A DNA stretch of 64,000 nucleotides from an uncultured Methanobrevibacter sp. (GCF_946184425.1 NZ_CAMHFP010000002.1:35354-99353); one strand, 5' to 3'; positions 15,846 through 25,037 are shown, counted from the stretch's first letter. The notes: a model not told the origin generated them from the letters alone. Translations and numbers: made by a program.

Positions 15846-17705
15846 ATGAATAGTAATTTAAAATTTACATTTTTTTTAATCATTATTTTATTTGCAGTTG
15901 GCACGGTTCATGCTGCTGATTTTAATTCAACAGAAACAGAACAGTTAGGCTATGTCATTAATGATACTCATATTGAAACTGGCGGTTTGGGTGCAATTGA
16001 AAATTCAAGCGATTCACATTCGGTAGAAAAATCACATCCCATTATTTCAATTGATTCAAATAATATTAAAAGCAAAGATGTACTCAATATTAATTTGGTG
16101 GACAGTACAGGTAACGTTTTGAAATTTAAAAATATAACTGCAAAAATAAACAATAAGAATTTCAAGTTGGTGACTAATTCAAAAGGAGTTGCCAAGTTAA
16201 ATGTTAATCTTCCCGCTGGAAAATATAAACTGACAATTCAAACTAGGGAAGATGATAATTTCAAAGCCACTTCAAAAACATTTAATTTAAAACTATCAAA
16301 AATATCAACATCGATAATATACCAATCAAATTTTGTTTTAAATAATAACTATTTTTATTCATTTTTAAAGGATGAGAATGGCAATGGAATCTCATCAAAA
16401 AAGATTACATTAATTTTAAACGGAAAAACATATGTAAAAAAGACGAATGTCAATGGAAGAATTGCTATCAAAATCAAATCTTCCTCTAAAAAGCTTTCCA
16501 TTTATTATAAATTCGATGGAGATGATTATTATTTCAGAACATCGAAAAAAGTAAATTTTTATGTTAATGAACATACATCACTCAACATAGGAAATTCCAA
16601 ATTGATAACCGGAGGATATTTAAGAATATATCTCAAAGGTGAGGGTTATTCCAGTTATTGGAAAAAGACAATCACAGTTACAGTAGGAAATTTAAAATTT
16701 TCCAAAAAAACAAATGCAGAAGGTATTGTAATTATCAGGCCAAATATGGATGTGGGCAAATATAAGGTTTCAGCCAGATATGGAAAATACTATACATTTA
16801 AAATTATGTACTGCTATAAAGCAATCGCCAAGGATCCGTTGAAAGAAGTTGTTCCATTAAAAAATGGCGCTCCAGATATTGACGTCATGACTGGAAACTA
16901 TGTTGGGGGAGATGGAAGCAGAACTTATATACTCACTAAATCACAGTATATGGAAGTTTTAAAAAGGGATAGTCAATGTTTATTTTTAAAGAATAAATTA
17001 ACAAAATATGTATTCTTTAAAACAAAACATTATCCAAATACCTACCACATTCTCAATAGGGAAAAATGGAATGTAATTGAAAAAGCCATAAATGAAAAGC
17101 TTGTTGATGCAAATACTTATGGTTATTGGCCGGGCATAATAAAAGTGTCTTTAAAGGGAAGGTCATATTCATATCCTGAAGTCAGAGACTGGCAGGATAC
17201 AGCATATACTTGCGGACCGACTTCATGCAGTATGTGCAGTCAGGTTTTAAAAAATTATCTGTGTGAGGCGTATATTGCCAAATATGCACATTCTACAAAG
17301 GCTTTTGGAACTTCATGCTCTGACATGAGTAAGGTATTGGAAAAGAAGAATTTCAAATGTGAATACTATTACAGAAATTCATTTGCATATGCTTTGAATG
17401 AACTTAAAAAAGGAGGATGTGCGTTGGTATTCCATGCTAGAAATCATTATGTTGCTATATTAGATATCAGCACTAATGGTAAACTGGTATTGGTAAGCAA
17501 TTCCTATGGAACTTATGATAATATTGCATCTAAATGGCTGTCTGTTAGCTATATGAAGACAAGGTATTATAAAAACTATGATGATGGGCTGATAGTTCGT
17601 TTGAATTATAATCTGAATGACAACATCAAAAATCAGATAAGTTGCTATTATTCAAATTTTGTTCCGAACTGGGCTGCCCACAATACTCGCGAAACTGTGA
17701 GCTAA
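15846..17705 (+). CDS. Secreted Ig-like repeat protein with C39/C71-like cysteine peptidase domain
   Basis: 619 residues, GGTGA before ATG. Signal peptide (FTFFLIIILFAVGTVHAAD), then Ser/Asn-rich linker, two to three Ig-like (Big_3-type) repeats in residues 60-320, for example SKGVAKLNVNLPAGKYKLTI. Residues 350-430 resemble a loosely conserved pseudomurein-binding-like segment (ILTKSQYMEVLKR, KLTKYVFF). The C-terminal 190 residues carry a papain-like triad: Cys near 456 in YTCGPTSCSM, His near 534 in RNHYVAILD and Asn/Ser in LVSNSYG. The same order is seen in peptidase C39 and in pseudomurein endoisopeptidase C71. A wall-modifying or processing enzyme is the best guess. No C-terminal anchor is visible. 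Confidence 0.7.
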   Translation: MNSNLKFTFFLIIILFAVGTVHAADFNSTETEQLGYVINDTHIETGGLGAIENSSDSHSVEKSHPIISIDSNNIKSKDVLNINLVDSTGNVLKFKNITAKINNKNFKLVTNSKGVAKLNVNLPAGKYKLTIQTREDDNFKATSKTFNLKLSKISTSIIYQSNFVLNNNYFYSFLKDENGNGISSKKITLILNGKTYVKKTNVNGRIAIKIKSSSKKLSIYYKFDGDDYYFRTSKKVNFYVNEHTSLNIGNSKLITGGYLRIYLKGEGYSSYWKKTITVTVGNLKFSKKTNAEGIVIIRPNMDVGKYKVSARYGKYYTFKIMYCYKAIAKDPLKEVVPLKNGAPDIDVMTGNYVGGDGSRTYILTKSQYMEVLKRDSQCLFLKNKLTKYVFFKTKHYPNTYHILNREKWNVIEKAINEKLVDANTYGYWPGIIKVSLKGRSYSYPEVRDWQDTAYTCGPTSCSMCSQVLKNYLCEAYIAKYAHSTKAFGTSCSDMSKVLEKKNFKCEYYYRNSFAYALNELKKGGCALVFHARNHYVAILDISTNGKLVLVSNSYGTYDNIASKWLSVSYMKTRYYKNYDDGLIVRLNYNLNDNIKNQISCYYSNFVPNWAAHNTRETVS

Positions 17706-17883
17706 CACAAATATTTTGAAGATTATTCATATTTTTTTTAAAAATTTTTTTATTTTATTCTTTTAATTATTATTTTTGAATATTTTTAATTATTTGGTGA
17801 TATAATAACACAATTAATATTTTTTGTAGGTTTTTTTATTTATTTCATAATTTTTATATAAGTTATTTATAAATATATTAAGT

Positions 17884-18840
17884 ATGGTAAAAGTTAGTAT
17901 TATGGGATCAACTGGAGTGATAGGTAAAAATGTTGCATTTACCTTAGCAAGAGCTGATACAGTTGATGAAATTGTAATGTTTGCAAGACCTCAAAGTGTC
18001 GATAAGGCAAAAGGTGAAACCTTTGATATGTATGATGCTTTAGCGGCAGAGGATATTGATTGTACACTTACTCCATCATCTGATTATAATGATATTGAAG
18101 GTTCAGCTATCGTATTAATCACTGCAGGGATTCCAAGACAAGAAGGAATGAACAGGCGTGATTTAGCTATTCCTAATGCAAAAATCGTTAAAAAATATGC
18201 AGAACAGATTGCAAATCATGCTCCGGATTCAATTATTTTAATTGCAACAAACCCTGTTGATATTATGACAACTGTGGCTTTGAAATATTCTGGATTCGAT
18301 AAAAATAGAGTCATAGGTATTGGAAATCACTTGGACTCTTTAAGATTAAAAACATATTTCTCAAAATTCATTAACATCAACAGTTCAGAAGTTCACACAA
18401 GGGTAATTGGTGAACATGGAGATCATATGGTTCCGCTTTTAAGCTCCACCACAATTGGTGGTATTCCATTAAAATATTTCATCCAATCTGTGGATGTTGA
18501 TGTCAAAAGACTTATAAAAAGACTCAGAAATGCAGGAAATACAATTATTAGTAAAAAAGGCGCAACCGAATACGGACCGTCTTATGCGATATCAAACTTG
18601 ATTTCCACTATTATTACAGACAGCCATAAGATTTTGACAGTAAGCACATATCTTGAAGGTGAAATTGAGGATGTTAAAGATGTTTCTTTAGGCGTTCCTG
18701 TTGTTTTGTCAAAAAAAGGAATTGCAATGATTGTTCCTATTCATATGAATGATTATGAAAAGAAAAAATTTTTGGAGGCATCTGAAATAGTAAAAGAGAC
18801 AACTGATGAAGTTCTTGAAGCTCTTGATGAAAAGTGGTGA
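17884..18840 (+). CDS. mdh: Malate dehydrogenase (LDH/MDH family)
   Basis: 318 residues. Rossmann motif GSTGVIGKNV binds the nucleotide. In AGIPRQEGMNRRDL the Arg sits at the position that is Gln in lactate dehydrogenase, which indicates malate/oxaloacetate specificity. ATNPVDIMT and the catalytic His in IGEHGDHMVPL are present. In methanogens MDH links oxaloacetate to malate in the incomplete reductive TCA pathway. The last codons overlap the start of the symporter gene at 18827, indicating translational coupling. Confidence 0.88.
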   Translation: MVKVSIMGSTGVIGKNVAFTLARADTVDEIVMFARPQSVDKAKGETFDMYDALAAEDIDCTLTPSSDYNDIEGSAIVLITAGIPRQEGMNRRDLAIPNAKIVKKYAEQIANHAPDSIILIATNPVDIMTTVALKYSGFDKNRVIGIGNHLDSLRLKTYFSKFININSSEVHTRVIGEHGDHMVPLLSSTTIGGIPLKYFIQSVDVDVKRLIKRLRNAGNTIISKKGATEYGPSYAISNLISTIITDSHKILTVSTYLEGEIEDVKDVSLGVPVVLSKKGIAMIVPIHMNDYEKKKFLEASEIVKETTDEVLEALDEKW

Positions 18841-20089
18841 TAATATCTTAAAGGATATTGTAAAAAAATGGACTGAATCTAGTTTAATTTTAAAAATTGT
18901 CATTGGATTAATCATTGGTACCATTTTAGGTGTTTGTGTTCCGCATATAACAGTCATTGGTCTACCTGGAAAATTATTTGTAAGCGCATTAAAAGCTATT
19001 GCTCCACTTTTGGTGTTTGTTTTAGTTGCTTCAGCTATTTCAAAGGCAAGCAGTGGAATAGGCTCAAGATTTAAAACGGTCATTGTTTTATATCTGTTCA
19101 GTACCTTTTTGGCAGCAATGGTTGCAGTTACTGGAAGCTATCTGTTTCCTGTAGGAATGCACCTTTCAACAGTAAGCAATGCAACAGCACCAACAGGTCT
19201 TGAGGATGTTGTTACAAATATGCTTTTGAATGTGTTTTCAAACCCTTTAAAGTCATTGTCTGAAGGTGAATATTTGGGAATATTGTTCTGGTCTATTGTA
19301 TTTGGAATTGCACTCAAATCTATTTCAGCAGACAGTACGATATCCGTTCTGACAGACTGTGCAGGTGCAGTTACTAAAATTGTAAGAGGTATAATTCAAT
19401 TTGCACCTATAGGTATTATGGGTTTGGTATTTACTTCAGTTTCAGAAAGCGGTATTGGAATATTTACTCAGTATGGACAATTGATTTTATTGTTGGTGGT
19501 GTGTATAGGAACTGTGGCATTCATAACAGACCCTATTATAGCGGGATTTGCATTAAAAAGAAACCCTTATCCATTAGTATTTAAATGTTTAAAGGAAAGT
19601 GGTATTACTGCATTTTTCTCAAGAAGTTCAGCAGCTAATATTCCGGTGAATATGGAACTTTGTGAAAAATTAGGATTGGATCGTGATTTTTATTCTATTT
19701 CAATTCCTTTAGGTTCTACAATAAATATGGAAGGTGCTGCGGTAACAATCACAGTCATGACCCTGGCAGTATGCCATACATTAGGAATAAGCGTTTCATT
19801 ACCTACAACAATAATTTTGTGTGTCATTTCCACTTTGGCTGCCTGTGGTTCTTCAGGTGTTGCTGGAGGTTCATTATTGTTGATTCCGATGGCATGTTCT
19901 TTATTCGGTATTACCCAGGATATTTCTATGCAAGCTGTTGCAGTTGGATTTATAATTGGGGTGATTCAGGATTCTTGTGAAACAGCTTTAAACTCTTCCG
20001 GTGATGCATTATTTTCAGCAACTGCAGAATATCATGATCGGGTGAAAATAGGGGAGGACATGAAATTTTTAGGTGAATTTGCTAAATAA
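18827..20089 (+). CDS. sstT: Serine/threonine or dicarboxylate:Na+ symporter (DAACS family, SstT-like)
   Basis: About 420 residues, eight or more membrane segments plus two re-entrant loops. The segment FSRSSAANIPVNMELC matches the SstT-type hairpin with the serine-rich motif, and STINMEGAAVTITVM is the conserved transport loop. SstT imports L-serine/L-threonine with sodium; related proteins carry dicarboxylates. Start: the ORF track opens at 18806, but ATG 18827, within the end of mdh, better matches family length. Coupled to mdh; the coupling suggests carbon or amino-acid import tied to malate metabolism. T-rich sequence after the stop may terminate the operon. Confidence 0.88.
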   Translation: MKSGDNILKDIVKKWTESSLILKIVIGLIIGTILGVCVPHITVIGLPGKLFVSALKAIAPLLVFVLVASAISKASSGIGSRFKTVIVLYLFSTFLAAMVAVTGSYLFPVGMHLSTVSNATAPTGLEDVVTNMLLNVFSNPLKSLSEGEYLGILFWSIVFGIALKSISADSTISVLTDCAGAVTKIVRGIIQFAPIGIMGLVFTSVSESGIGIFTQYGQLILLLVVCIGTVAFITDPIIAGFALKRNPYPLVFKCLKESGITAFFSRSSAANIPVNMELCEKLGLDRDFYSISIPLGSTINMEGAAVTITVMTLAVCHTLGISVSLPTTIILCVISTLAACGSSGVAGGSLLLIPMACSLFGITQDISMQAVAVGFIIGVIQDSCETALNSSGDALFSATAEYHDRVKIGEDMKFLGEFAK

Positions 20090-20092
20090 TTC

Positions 20093-20120
20093 ATCTCTTT
20101 TTTTTAATTCTTTTTTTCTA
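20093..20120 (+). terminator. T-tract terminator after sstT
   Basis: Two runs of T (TCTTTTTTTTTAATTC and TTTTTTTCTA) follow the sstT stop without a hairpin, as is usual for archaeal transcription termination. Confidence 0.45.
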
Positions 20121-20203
20121 ATCCATATTAACAACTTTAATACAAATGTTTAAAAACATTAAAAGTTATATATTTTTATATACTGTTCATTGGAGAATGA
20201 GAA

Positions 20204-21100
20204 ATGGTTAATGATAATTCTAAAATGGATGAAATTAATAGATTAAAATCTCCTTTAAAATATAATGATTATAAGGTTTATGATAGTCATGGAAATGAAG
20301 TGAAATCTGTTGAAACATTTTCTGATTTAAAATATGTCATGGAACCTGATTCCAATATTTTAAGTGATGATGAAATCCTGGAATATGCTCCTCACTCAAA
20401 AGAGGCTTCCAAAGTCAGGCTTAAAAGGGGAGTTGGGAATAATTCTGATGTAATGCTTGTCAATGATTCACTTCCATGGATTATCGGATTATATTATATG
20501 ATTTTAATTTGCATTTCAATTCCAGTTATTTATGGAGGAAATCGCTTATCAATGTTTTTAATATTGATATTGGTTATTCTTCCTTTGATTTATCTGTATT
20601 ATATTTTCAATTTAAAACAATATGAGGATAAAAGCAGTAAAAAACTAATCAATAAATCCAGATTCAGTAATTCAACAATTTCAGAAATCAAAACAGATGA
20701 AGGACTTCAATCTCTAAAAAAATATGCGGAAGAAGTTGAAGAATTGAAAATAATTTTTGAATCAAAGGAAATTGCTGTCAGAAAATTGATTGAAAAACGT
20801 TTTGAGCCTCCTCAAATAACTTATGACAGATTTATATCTGCTATTGATAAGTCTCATGAATTGTTTTATCATGAAGCTAATGGAGCATTAAACATAACAA
20901 AATTAGCTGTTGAAGATACTCCAAGGGTGGAAAATGAGCTTGAAAATAAAATCAGTATTTTAAAATCAATCATTGATCAAATTGAGGATTTAACTAATGA
21001 ACTGGTAATCAATATAAATTCTGATGGAAAATCCGAGGATGTAAAAACTTTAGTGGATGATATGGAAAACCTGATAGATTCGGTTAAGGAATATAAGTAA
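20204..21100 (+). CDS. Two-helix membrane protein, XpaC-like by context
   Basis: 298 residues with GGAG before ATG. An acidic cytosolic N-terminus is followed by two closely spaced membrane segments (residues about 90-145: LPWIIGLYYMILICISIP, LILILVILPLIYLYYIF), then a long helical, charged cytosolic C-terminus. XpaC proteins, which neighbour TelA genes in Bacillus and relatives, have the same topology. Identity by sequence is not certain. First gene of a four-gene cluster leading into TelA at 21726; the stop is 9 nt before the next start. Confidence 0.6.
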   Translation: MVNDNSKMDEINRLKSPLKYNDYKVYDSHGNEVKSVETFSDLKYVMEPDSNILSDDEILEYAPHSKEASKVRLKRGVGNNSDVMLVNDSLPWIIGLYYMILICISIPVIYGGNRLSMFLILILVILPLIYLYYIFNLKQYEDKSSKKLINKSRFSNSTISEIKTDEGLQSLKKYAEEVEELKIIFESKEIAVRKLIEKRFEPPQITYDRFISAIDKSHELFYHEANGALNITKLAVEDTPRVENELENKISILKSIIDQIEDLTNELVININSDGKSEDVKTLVDDMENLIDSVKEYK

Positions 21101-21109
21101 GGGATTTAC

Positions 21110-21715
21110 ATGACAATAAAATGCCCAAAATGTGGAAAAGAACTGCCTGATGAATCTAAATTTTGTCTTGAATGTGGATGTCATATATATAATAAGAATA
21201 CCTCAAAATCTGAGTCAAATTTATTTTCAAATGGTAAAATTTTTTTGATTTTAATTTTTATAGTGTTAATTTTTGGCGGTGTTTTGATATTTTCAATGGG
21301 AGGAAGTGACAATAACCAAACAGCTGAAGATAGCATAAGCAAGGAAGCCAGTGAATTTTCATTCACTATAAGTGATGTGAATGGATATTACAGTGCTGAA
21401 AATAATAATTATTTCATATGGACTGAAGTATTATTCCAGAAAGTCCCATCCAATCAAAAAGACTATATTGTAAAAGTGACATATCTTGATGGGAACAACA
21501 CTGATATTGGTCATGAAATTGATAATCTGGCTAATATCTATTATGATGCTGATTATGCCCTATCCGTTGGTTATCATACTTCATATAAATACATGGATAT
21601 TGATTCCGTTAAAGTTGAAATAATTAAAGACGACCAAGTTATTAAAGAAGCTACTTCAAAAGTAGATAAAAATAAATTTAATTTCAATGCTCCTAAGGCA
21701 AATCAAACTAAGTGA
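21110..21715 (+). CDS. Zinc-ribbon membrane-anchored protein
   Basis: 201 residues. Zinc ribbon CPKCGKELPDESKFCLECGC at residues 4-24, one membrane segment (ILIFIVLIFGGVLIF) at about 45-63, then an outside domain of about 125 residues with no recognised family. The layout (cytosolic zinc ribbon, one membrane pass, external domain) recurs in methanogen surface proteins. It sits between the XpaC-like gene and the TelA gene and ends 10 nt before the TelA start, so it is part of the operon. Confidence 0.7.
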   Translation: MTIKCPKCGKELPDESKFCLECGCHIYNKNTSKSESNLFSNGKIFLILIFIVLIFGGVLIFSMGGSDNNQTAEDSISKEASEFSFTISDVNGYYSAENNNYFIWTEVLFQKVPSNQKDYIVKVTYLDGNNTDIGHEIDNLANIYYDADYALSVGYHTSYKYMDIDSVKVEIIKDDQVIKEATSKVDKNKFNFNAPKANQTK

Positions 21716-21725
21716 TGGTGATATA

Positions 21726-22865
21726 ATGGCTGAATTTTCACTCGATGTAGATGAAATAAAAAATGATGTTGAAACAACTTTAAAAGAAGAAGAAGTAAAA
21801 TTGGAAAATTCAAATCTTAAAGACAAGGCTAGCCAAAATGCTGTAGCTATTTTTGAAGCAGATTTTAATAATCCTGCTGAAAGGGACAGTATTCTTAAAC
21901 CTTTGGAAGACTTTGGTATGGATGATATGTCCAAATCCTCCCAAAGAAATGAGCTTCTTGCCACTAGGTTTGTAGATATCAGCAAAGGTGGTCAGGATGC
22001 TGAAAATATTGGAGAAAAATTGTCAGAATTAGAAAGGCAAATGAAGGATTTGGATCCAAGTAAAGTGGATTTCACCAAAAAAGGAGTTTTAGGAAATATC
22101 ATGAATCCTGTTCGCAAATACTTCGCTAAATATGAAAAGGCTGAAACCTCAATTTCAAATATCATACAATCTCTTGACAACAGCAGTAAAGTCCTTCAAA
22201 ATGATAACGTAACTATTTCCAATGAAGAGGATAATTTAAGACAAGTTACAAATAAACTCTTAGCGGACATTGAACTTGGTAAAAAAATGGATGATTCAAT
22301 AGAAATGCAAATTCAACAGGCTGAAATGGAAGGAGTAGACCCCGAAAAAATTAAATTCGTAAAAGAAGAGATTTTATTCCCTCTCAGACAAAGAATTATG
22401 GATATGCAACAGATGATTGTTGTCAACCAGCAAGGAATCGTTTCATTAAATGTCATTAGAAGAAACAATAAAGAATTGATTCGTGGTGTAAATAGGGCTA
22501 AGAATGTAACAGTATCTGCACTCAGAACAGGTGTGATGGTTGCACGTGCACTATATGACCAAAAACTTGTGATGGACAAGATTAATATCTTAAACCAAAC
22601 AACTGAAGAAATCATCGAAACAACTTCTCATATGCTTCGCCAGCAAGGAAGCGAAATCCAAAAGCACAGTGCTGAAACTATGATTTCACCTGAAGTTTTA
22701 AAAGCTTCATTTTTAGAAGCTCTTGGCGCTATTGAAGATGTAAGTAAATATAAAGAAGAAGCCCTTCCTAAAATGAAGGAAACAATTGTTGTATTTAATG
22801 AAATGGCAAAAGACGGTCAAAAAGTTGTAGATCAAATAGAAACTAAAAACAATATGTTAAAATAG
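21726..22865 (+). CDS. TelA/YceH-family toxic-anion-resistance protein
   Basis: 379 residues; ATG 21726 is preceded by GGTGAT with 3 nt spacing, whereas the track start at 21687 lies in the preceding gene. Entirely helical, with FAKYEKAETSISNIIQSLD, a long central coiled region and IVVNQQGIVSLNVIRRNNKELIRGVNRAKNVTVSALRTGVMVARAL, the most conserved TelA stretch. TelA proteins were first linked to tellurite resistance, but the physiological role appears to be envelope stress tolerance. With the XpaC-like and zinc-ribbon genes upstream and a membrane protein downstream it forms a candidate envelope-stress operon. Confidence 0.88.
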   Translation: MAEFSLDVDEIKNDVETTLKEEEVKLENSNLKDKASQNAVAIFEADFNNPAERDSILKPLEDFGMDDMSKSSQRNELLATRFVDISKGGQDAENIGEKLSELERQMKDLDPSKVDFTKKGVLGNIMNPVRKYFAKYEKAETSISNIIQSLDNSSKVLQNDNVTISNEEDNLRQVTNKLLADIELGKKMDDSIEMQIQQAEMEGVDPEKIKFVKEEILFPLRQRIMDMQQMIVVNQQGIVSLNVIRRNNKELIRGVNRAKNVTVSALRTGVMVARALYDQKLVMDKINILNQTTEEIIETTSHMLRQQGSEIQKHSAETMISPEVLKASFLEALGAIEDVSKYKEEALPKMKETIVVFNEMAKDGQKVVDQIETKNNMLK

Positions 22866-22871
22866 ATTTTT

Positions 22872-23294
22872 ATGAATGCAATTGATAAAATCAAAAAATC
22901 ATGGTGGGTAATATTTCCATTCACATTTCTTTTTCCAGGAATGGGATTATTATATATAGGCCTTAAGTTCAATAATAGAAACTGGATTGTGGAAGGAATT
23001 ACCTATGAAGTTCCATGGTTTTTCTTTTTTTTATCTTCAGCGATATATCATTCACAAGTAATATCATCATATTATGTGTGGATTTTGATTTTAACTGCTT
23101 TTATAGCTTTGGTCAGGTCAATTATGGTGGCCATTAAGCTAGCGGAAGTTTATGATATAGGTGAAAATTCAACTGCAACTCATGTAAGTTCAGGCAGTCC
23201 GATTTCCAAAGCAAAGGATGATTCAAAACTTGGTGGATGCTGTATTTGCGTTATTTTTATATTTATTGTATTTGCATTTGTTGCAATTCTTTAA
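22872..23294 (+). CDS. Small membrane protein, unknown
   Basis: 140 residues. Four hydrophobic segments are predicted: IFPFTFLFPGMGLLYIGL, YEVPWFFFFLSSAIYH, VWILILTAFIALVRSIM and a C-terminal CCICVIFIFIVFAFVAI. A short hydrophilic linker rich in Ser lies between the third and fourth segments. It starts 6 nt after the TelA stop, so it belongs to the TelA operon. Four-segment proteins next to TelA often carry TM2-like segments, but no family is recognised. Confidence 0.65.
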   Translation: MNAIDKIKKSWWVIFPFTFLFPGMGLLYIGLKFNNRNWIVEGITYEVPWFFFFLSSAIYHSQVISSYYVWILILTAFIALVRSIMVAIKLAEVYDIGENSTATHVSSGSPISKAKDDSKLGGCCICVIFIFIVFAFVAIL

Positions 23295-23306
23295 AGGGGA
23301 TATTTA

Positions 23307-23753
23307 ATGCGTTTAATTGTTCAAAGGGTTTCAAACTCCAGTGTAAAAGTTGATGGAGAAATCGTTGGTGAAATTAAAAAAGGATTGATGGTTCTGGTTG
23401 GATTCGGACAAAATGACACTTCAAAAGAAGCAGAATATCTGGCTAAAAAATTGGTCAAGTTAAGGATTTTTCAAGATGAAAACGGACGGATGAACAGGTC
23501 CGTAATTGATATTGGTGGTAAATTACTGCTTGTTCCTCAATTTACATTATATGCATCAACCAAAAAGAACAGACCTTCTTTTCACAAGGCATTAAGTCCT
23601 GATAAGGCAACTGAATTATTTGATTATTTTACAGAACAATGCAGACAACACATTGGTGTTGAAACTGGTGAATTTGGTGCGTATATGAAAGTTGATCTTT
23701 TAAATGATGGTCCGGTAACAATTTTGCTTGAAAAGGAATTTGGTGAAGATTAA
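23307..23753 (+). CDS. dtd: D-aminoacyl-tRNA deacylase, bacterial type
   Basis: 148 residues, GGGGAT before ATG. Starts with MRLIVQRVSNSSVKVDG as in bacterial Dtd1. The catalytic loop LVPQFTLYA matches the family motif SQFTLYA with P replacing S, and the Gly-cis-Pro motif is LLNDGPVTILLE. It removes D-amino acids from mischarged tRNA. Most archaea use the unrelated Dtd2, so this is a likely transfer from bacteria. It lies last in the TelA cluster; its end overlaps the convergent gene at 23750 by 4 nt. Confidence 0.9.
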   Translation: MRLIVQRVSNSSVKVDGEIVGEIKKGLMVLVGFGQNDTSKEAEYLAKKLVKLRIFQDENGRMNRSVIDIGGKLLLVPQFTLYASTKKNRPSFHKALSPDKATELFDYFTEQCRQHIGVETGEFGAYMKVDLLNDGPVTILLEKEFGED

Positions 23754-24397
23754 TATAATCTTTCACCGCTATACTCGTTTTCTTCAGTGTATATTCGGAT
23801 TAACGTATCGACTGTATCATCATACATTAACCTATATCCGATAGCACCGCCGTCATCTGATTCAACATTGTTTAGGGAAGTATCACTGTTTTCACTGCAA
23901 TTGTTGATGACATACCACATTCCATGAGGTGTGTATATGAACAGTACTCCTTCACCGTCTTTTGATCCGTTCTTAAAGCTGTCGTCAGGGTCATAAATTT
24001 TTGTTGAATGAAGTGCCAATCTAGAAAGGTTTTGCTTTGGATGTGTTCCTGTTTTTTTAAACAATGTGTTTAGCCAGTTGTATGCATTGTCCTTAAGGTT
24101 TACTTTTGCAATCGGGTCGGCAAGTGCTTTTTTGATTTTTTCCTGTCTTTTGGCAAGGGTATTTTCTATACCTAAAATCTCTTCCACTTTACTGACATCT
24201 TTTTCGAGGCATCTGTAGCCTTCAGGTCTTCCTGTAACTTTGATAATCCCATCGACAAAATCTTTTCTTCTGAAATCTCTCATATATGGTTTTACTTTTT
24301 CAAATTCCTTGTCGGGTATTTTTTGGTTTAATCCATATAGATATCCATATTCATTGGCATCATAACATTTGGTTTCTAATTTTAACTCTTCTGCCAT
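23750..24397 (-). CDS. Conserved-looking hypothetical protein
   Basis: 215 residues, soluble, mildly charged, no membrane segment. Features: DFRRKDFVDGIIKVTGRPEGY, a helical charged middle (RQEKIKKALADPIAKVNL), then an aromatic-rich segment (VLFIYTPHGMWYVINN). No recognised family. The tight overlap of 4 nt with dtd and a clear start after a 140-bp gap support a real gene. Cytosolic by composition. Confidence 0.5.
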   Translation of the reverse strand: MAEELKLETKCYDANEYGYLYGLNQKIPDKEFEKVKPYMRDFRRKDFVDGIIKVTGRPEGYRCLEKDVSKVEEILGIENTLAKRQEKIKKALADPIAKVNLKDNAYNWLNTLFKKTGTHPKQNLSRLALHSTKIYDPDDSFKNGSKDGEGVLFIYTPHGMWYVINNCSENSDTSLNNVESDDGGAIGYRLMYDDTVDTLIRIYTEENEYSGERLY

Positions 24398-24498
24398 TCA
24401 AATCAGCTCTTTAATTGTATAATTAATATTAAAAAGTATGGATATATAAATGTATTCAATAAAATTGTCTTTAAATGAATTGTTATAAAAAAGGTTTA

Positions 24499-24530
24499 TA
24501 AAAAAAGAGTAAGAGCATTAAAAATGCTCT
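24499..24530 (-). terminator. Hairpin terminator for the gene at 24537
   Basis: AGAGCAT (24512-24518) and ATGCTCT (24524-24530) form a perfect 7-bp stem with a 5-nt loop; on the minus strand it is followed by TACTCTTTTTTT. This is a classical hairpin-plus-U-tract layout directly after the stop of the leftward gene. Confidence 0.6.
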
Positions 24531-24536
24531 AAATGT

Positions 24537-24935
24537 TTATTCTAGATAATCACTTCCACGAGCTTCCATGTCCTTGTAATCTTGAATGAGTGTAGCTGCA
24601 TCTGCACCATCACTTTGACCACCTACAACTTTTCCCCATTGGTTGTAGTAGAAATTGTACTCTGCATTATAATAGAGAGGTTCATCACTACCACCATCAC
24701 TTGTTTGATTTTTAGTGGAATTGTCGTATTGAACGGTGTTTGCTGTTGAATTGGAATCGGTTTTTTCAACTGTTGCGCTTCCTTCTTCAATTTTAATGGT
24801 TTCTTCTAATTTGGAGGGGTTATATTTTGAGCTTCCTGTGTAATTGAAGATAACCTTGTGATCTCCTATAGCTTCATTATACAAAATTAAGTATCCTTTA
24901 CCATCTTTATCAGTAATTACAGAATAGTTTTCCAT
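24537..24935 (-). CDS. Small protein with Ig-like fragment and acidic tail
   Basis: 132 residues. Residues 8-48 resemble the end of a bacterial Ig-like (Big_3) repeat (DKDGKGYLILYNEAIGDHKV, then YTGSSKYNPSKL), as found in methanogen adhesins, but there is no signal peptide and only half an Ig domain. A Thr/Ser/Asn-rich linker and an aromatic block (YYNAEYNFYYNQWGK) follow. This looks like the remaining C-terminal piece of a surface protein or a small descendant of one. The hairpin terminator downstream suggests it is transcribed. Confidence 0.5.
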   Translation of the reverse strand: MENYSVITDKDGKGYLILYNEAIGDHKVIFNYTGSSKYNPSKLEETIKIEEGSATVEKTDSNSTANTVQYDNSTKNQTSDGGSDEPLYYNAEYNFYYNQWGKVVGGQSDGADAATLIQDYKDMEARGSDYLE

Positions 24936-25037
24936 TTTTATTCAAATTTTTTTTTAGATATTATCCAATATTTTTTACATTCTTGCAGATTTTTCAATAA
25001 ACAAAAATTTATCTATTTTTAAGATAAAATTAATATC

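Noticed and set aside
17884-18840. Lactate dehydrogenase
   Set aside because: The residue that discriminates (Gln in LDH) is Arg, as in malate dehydrogenases.
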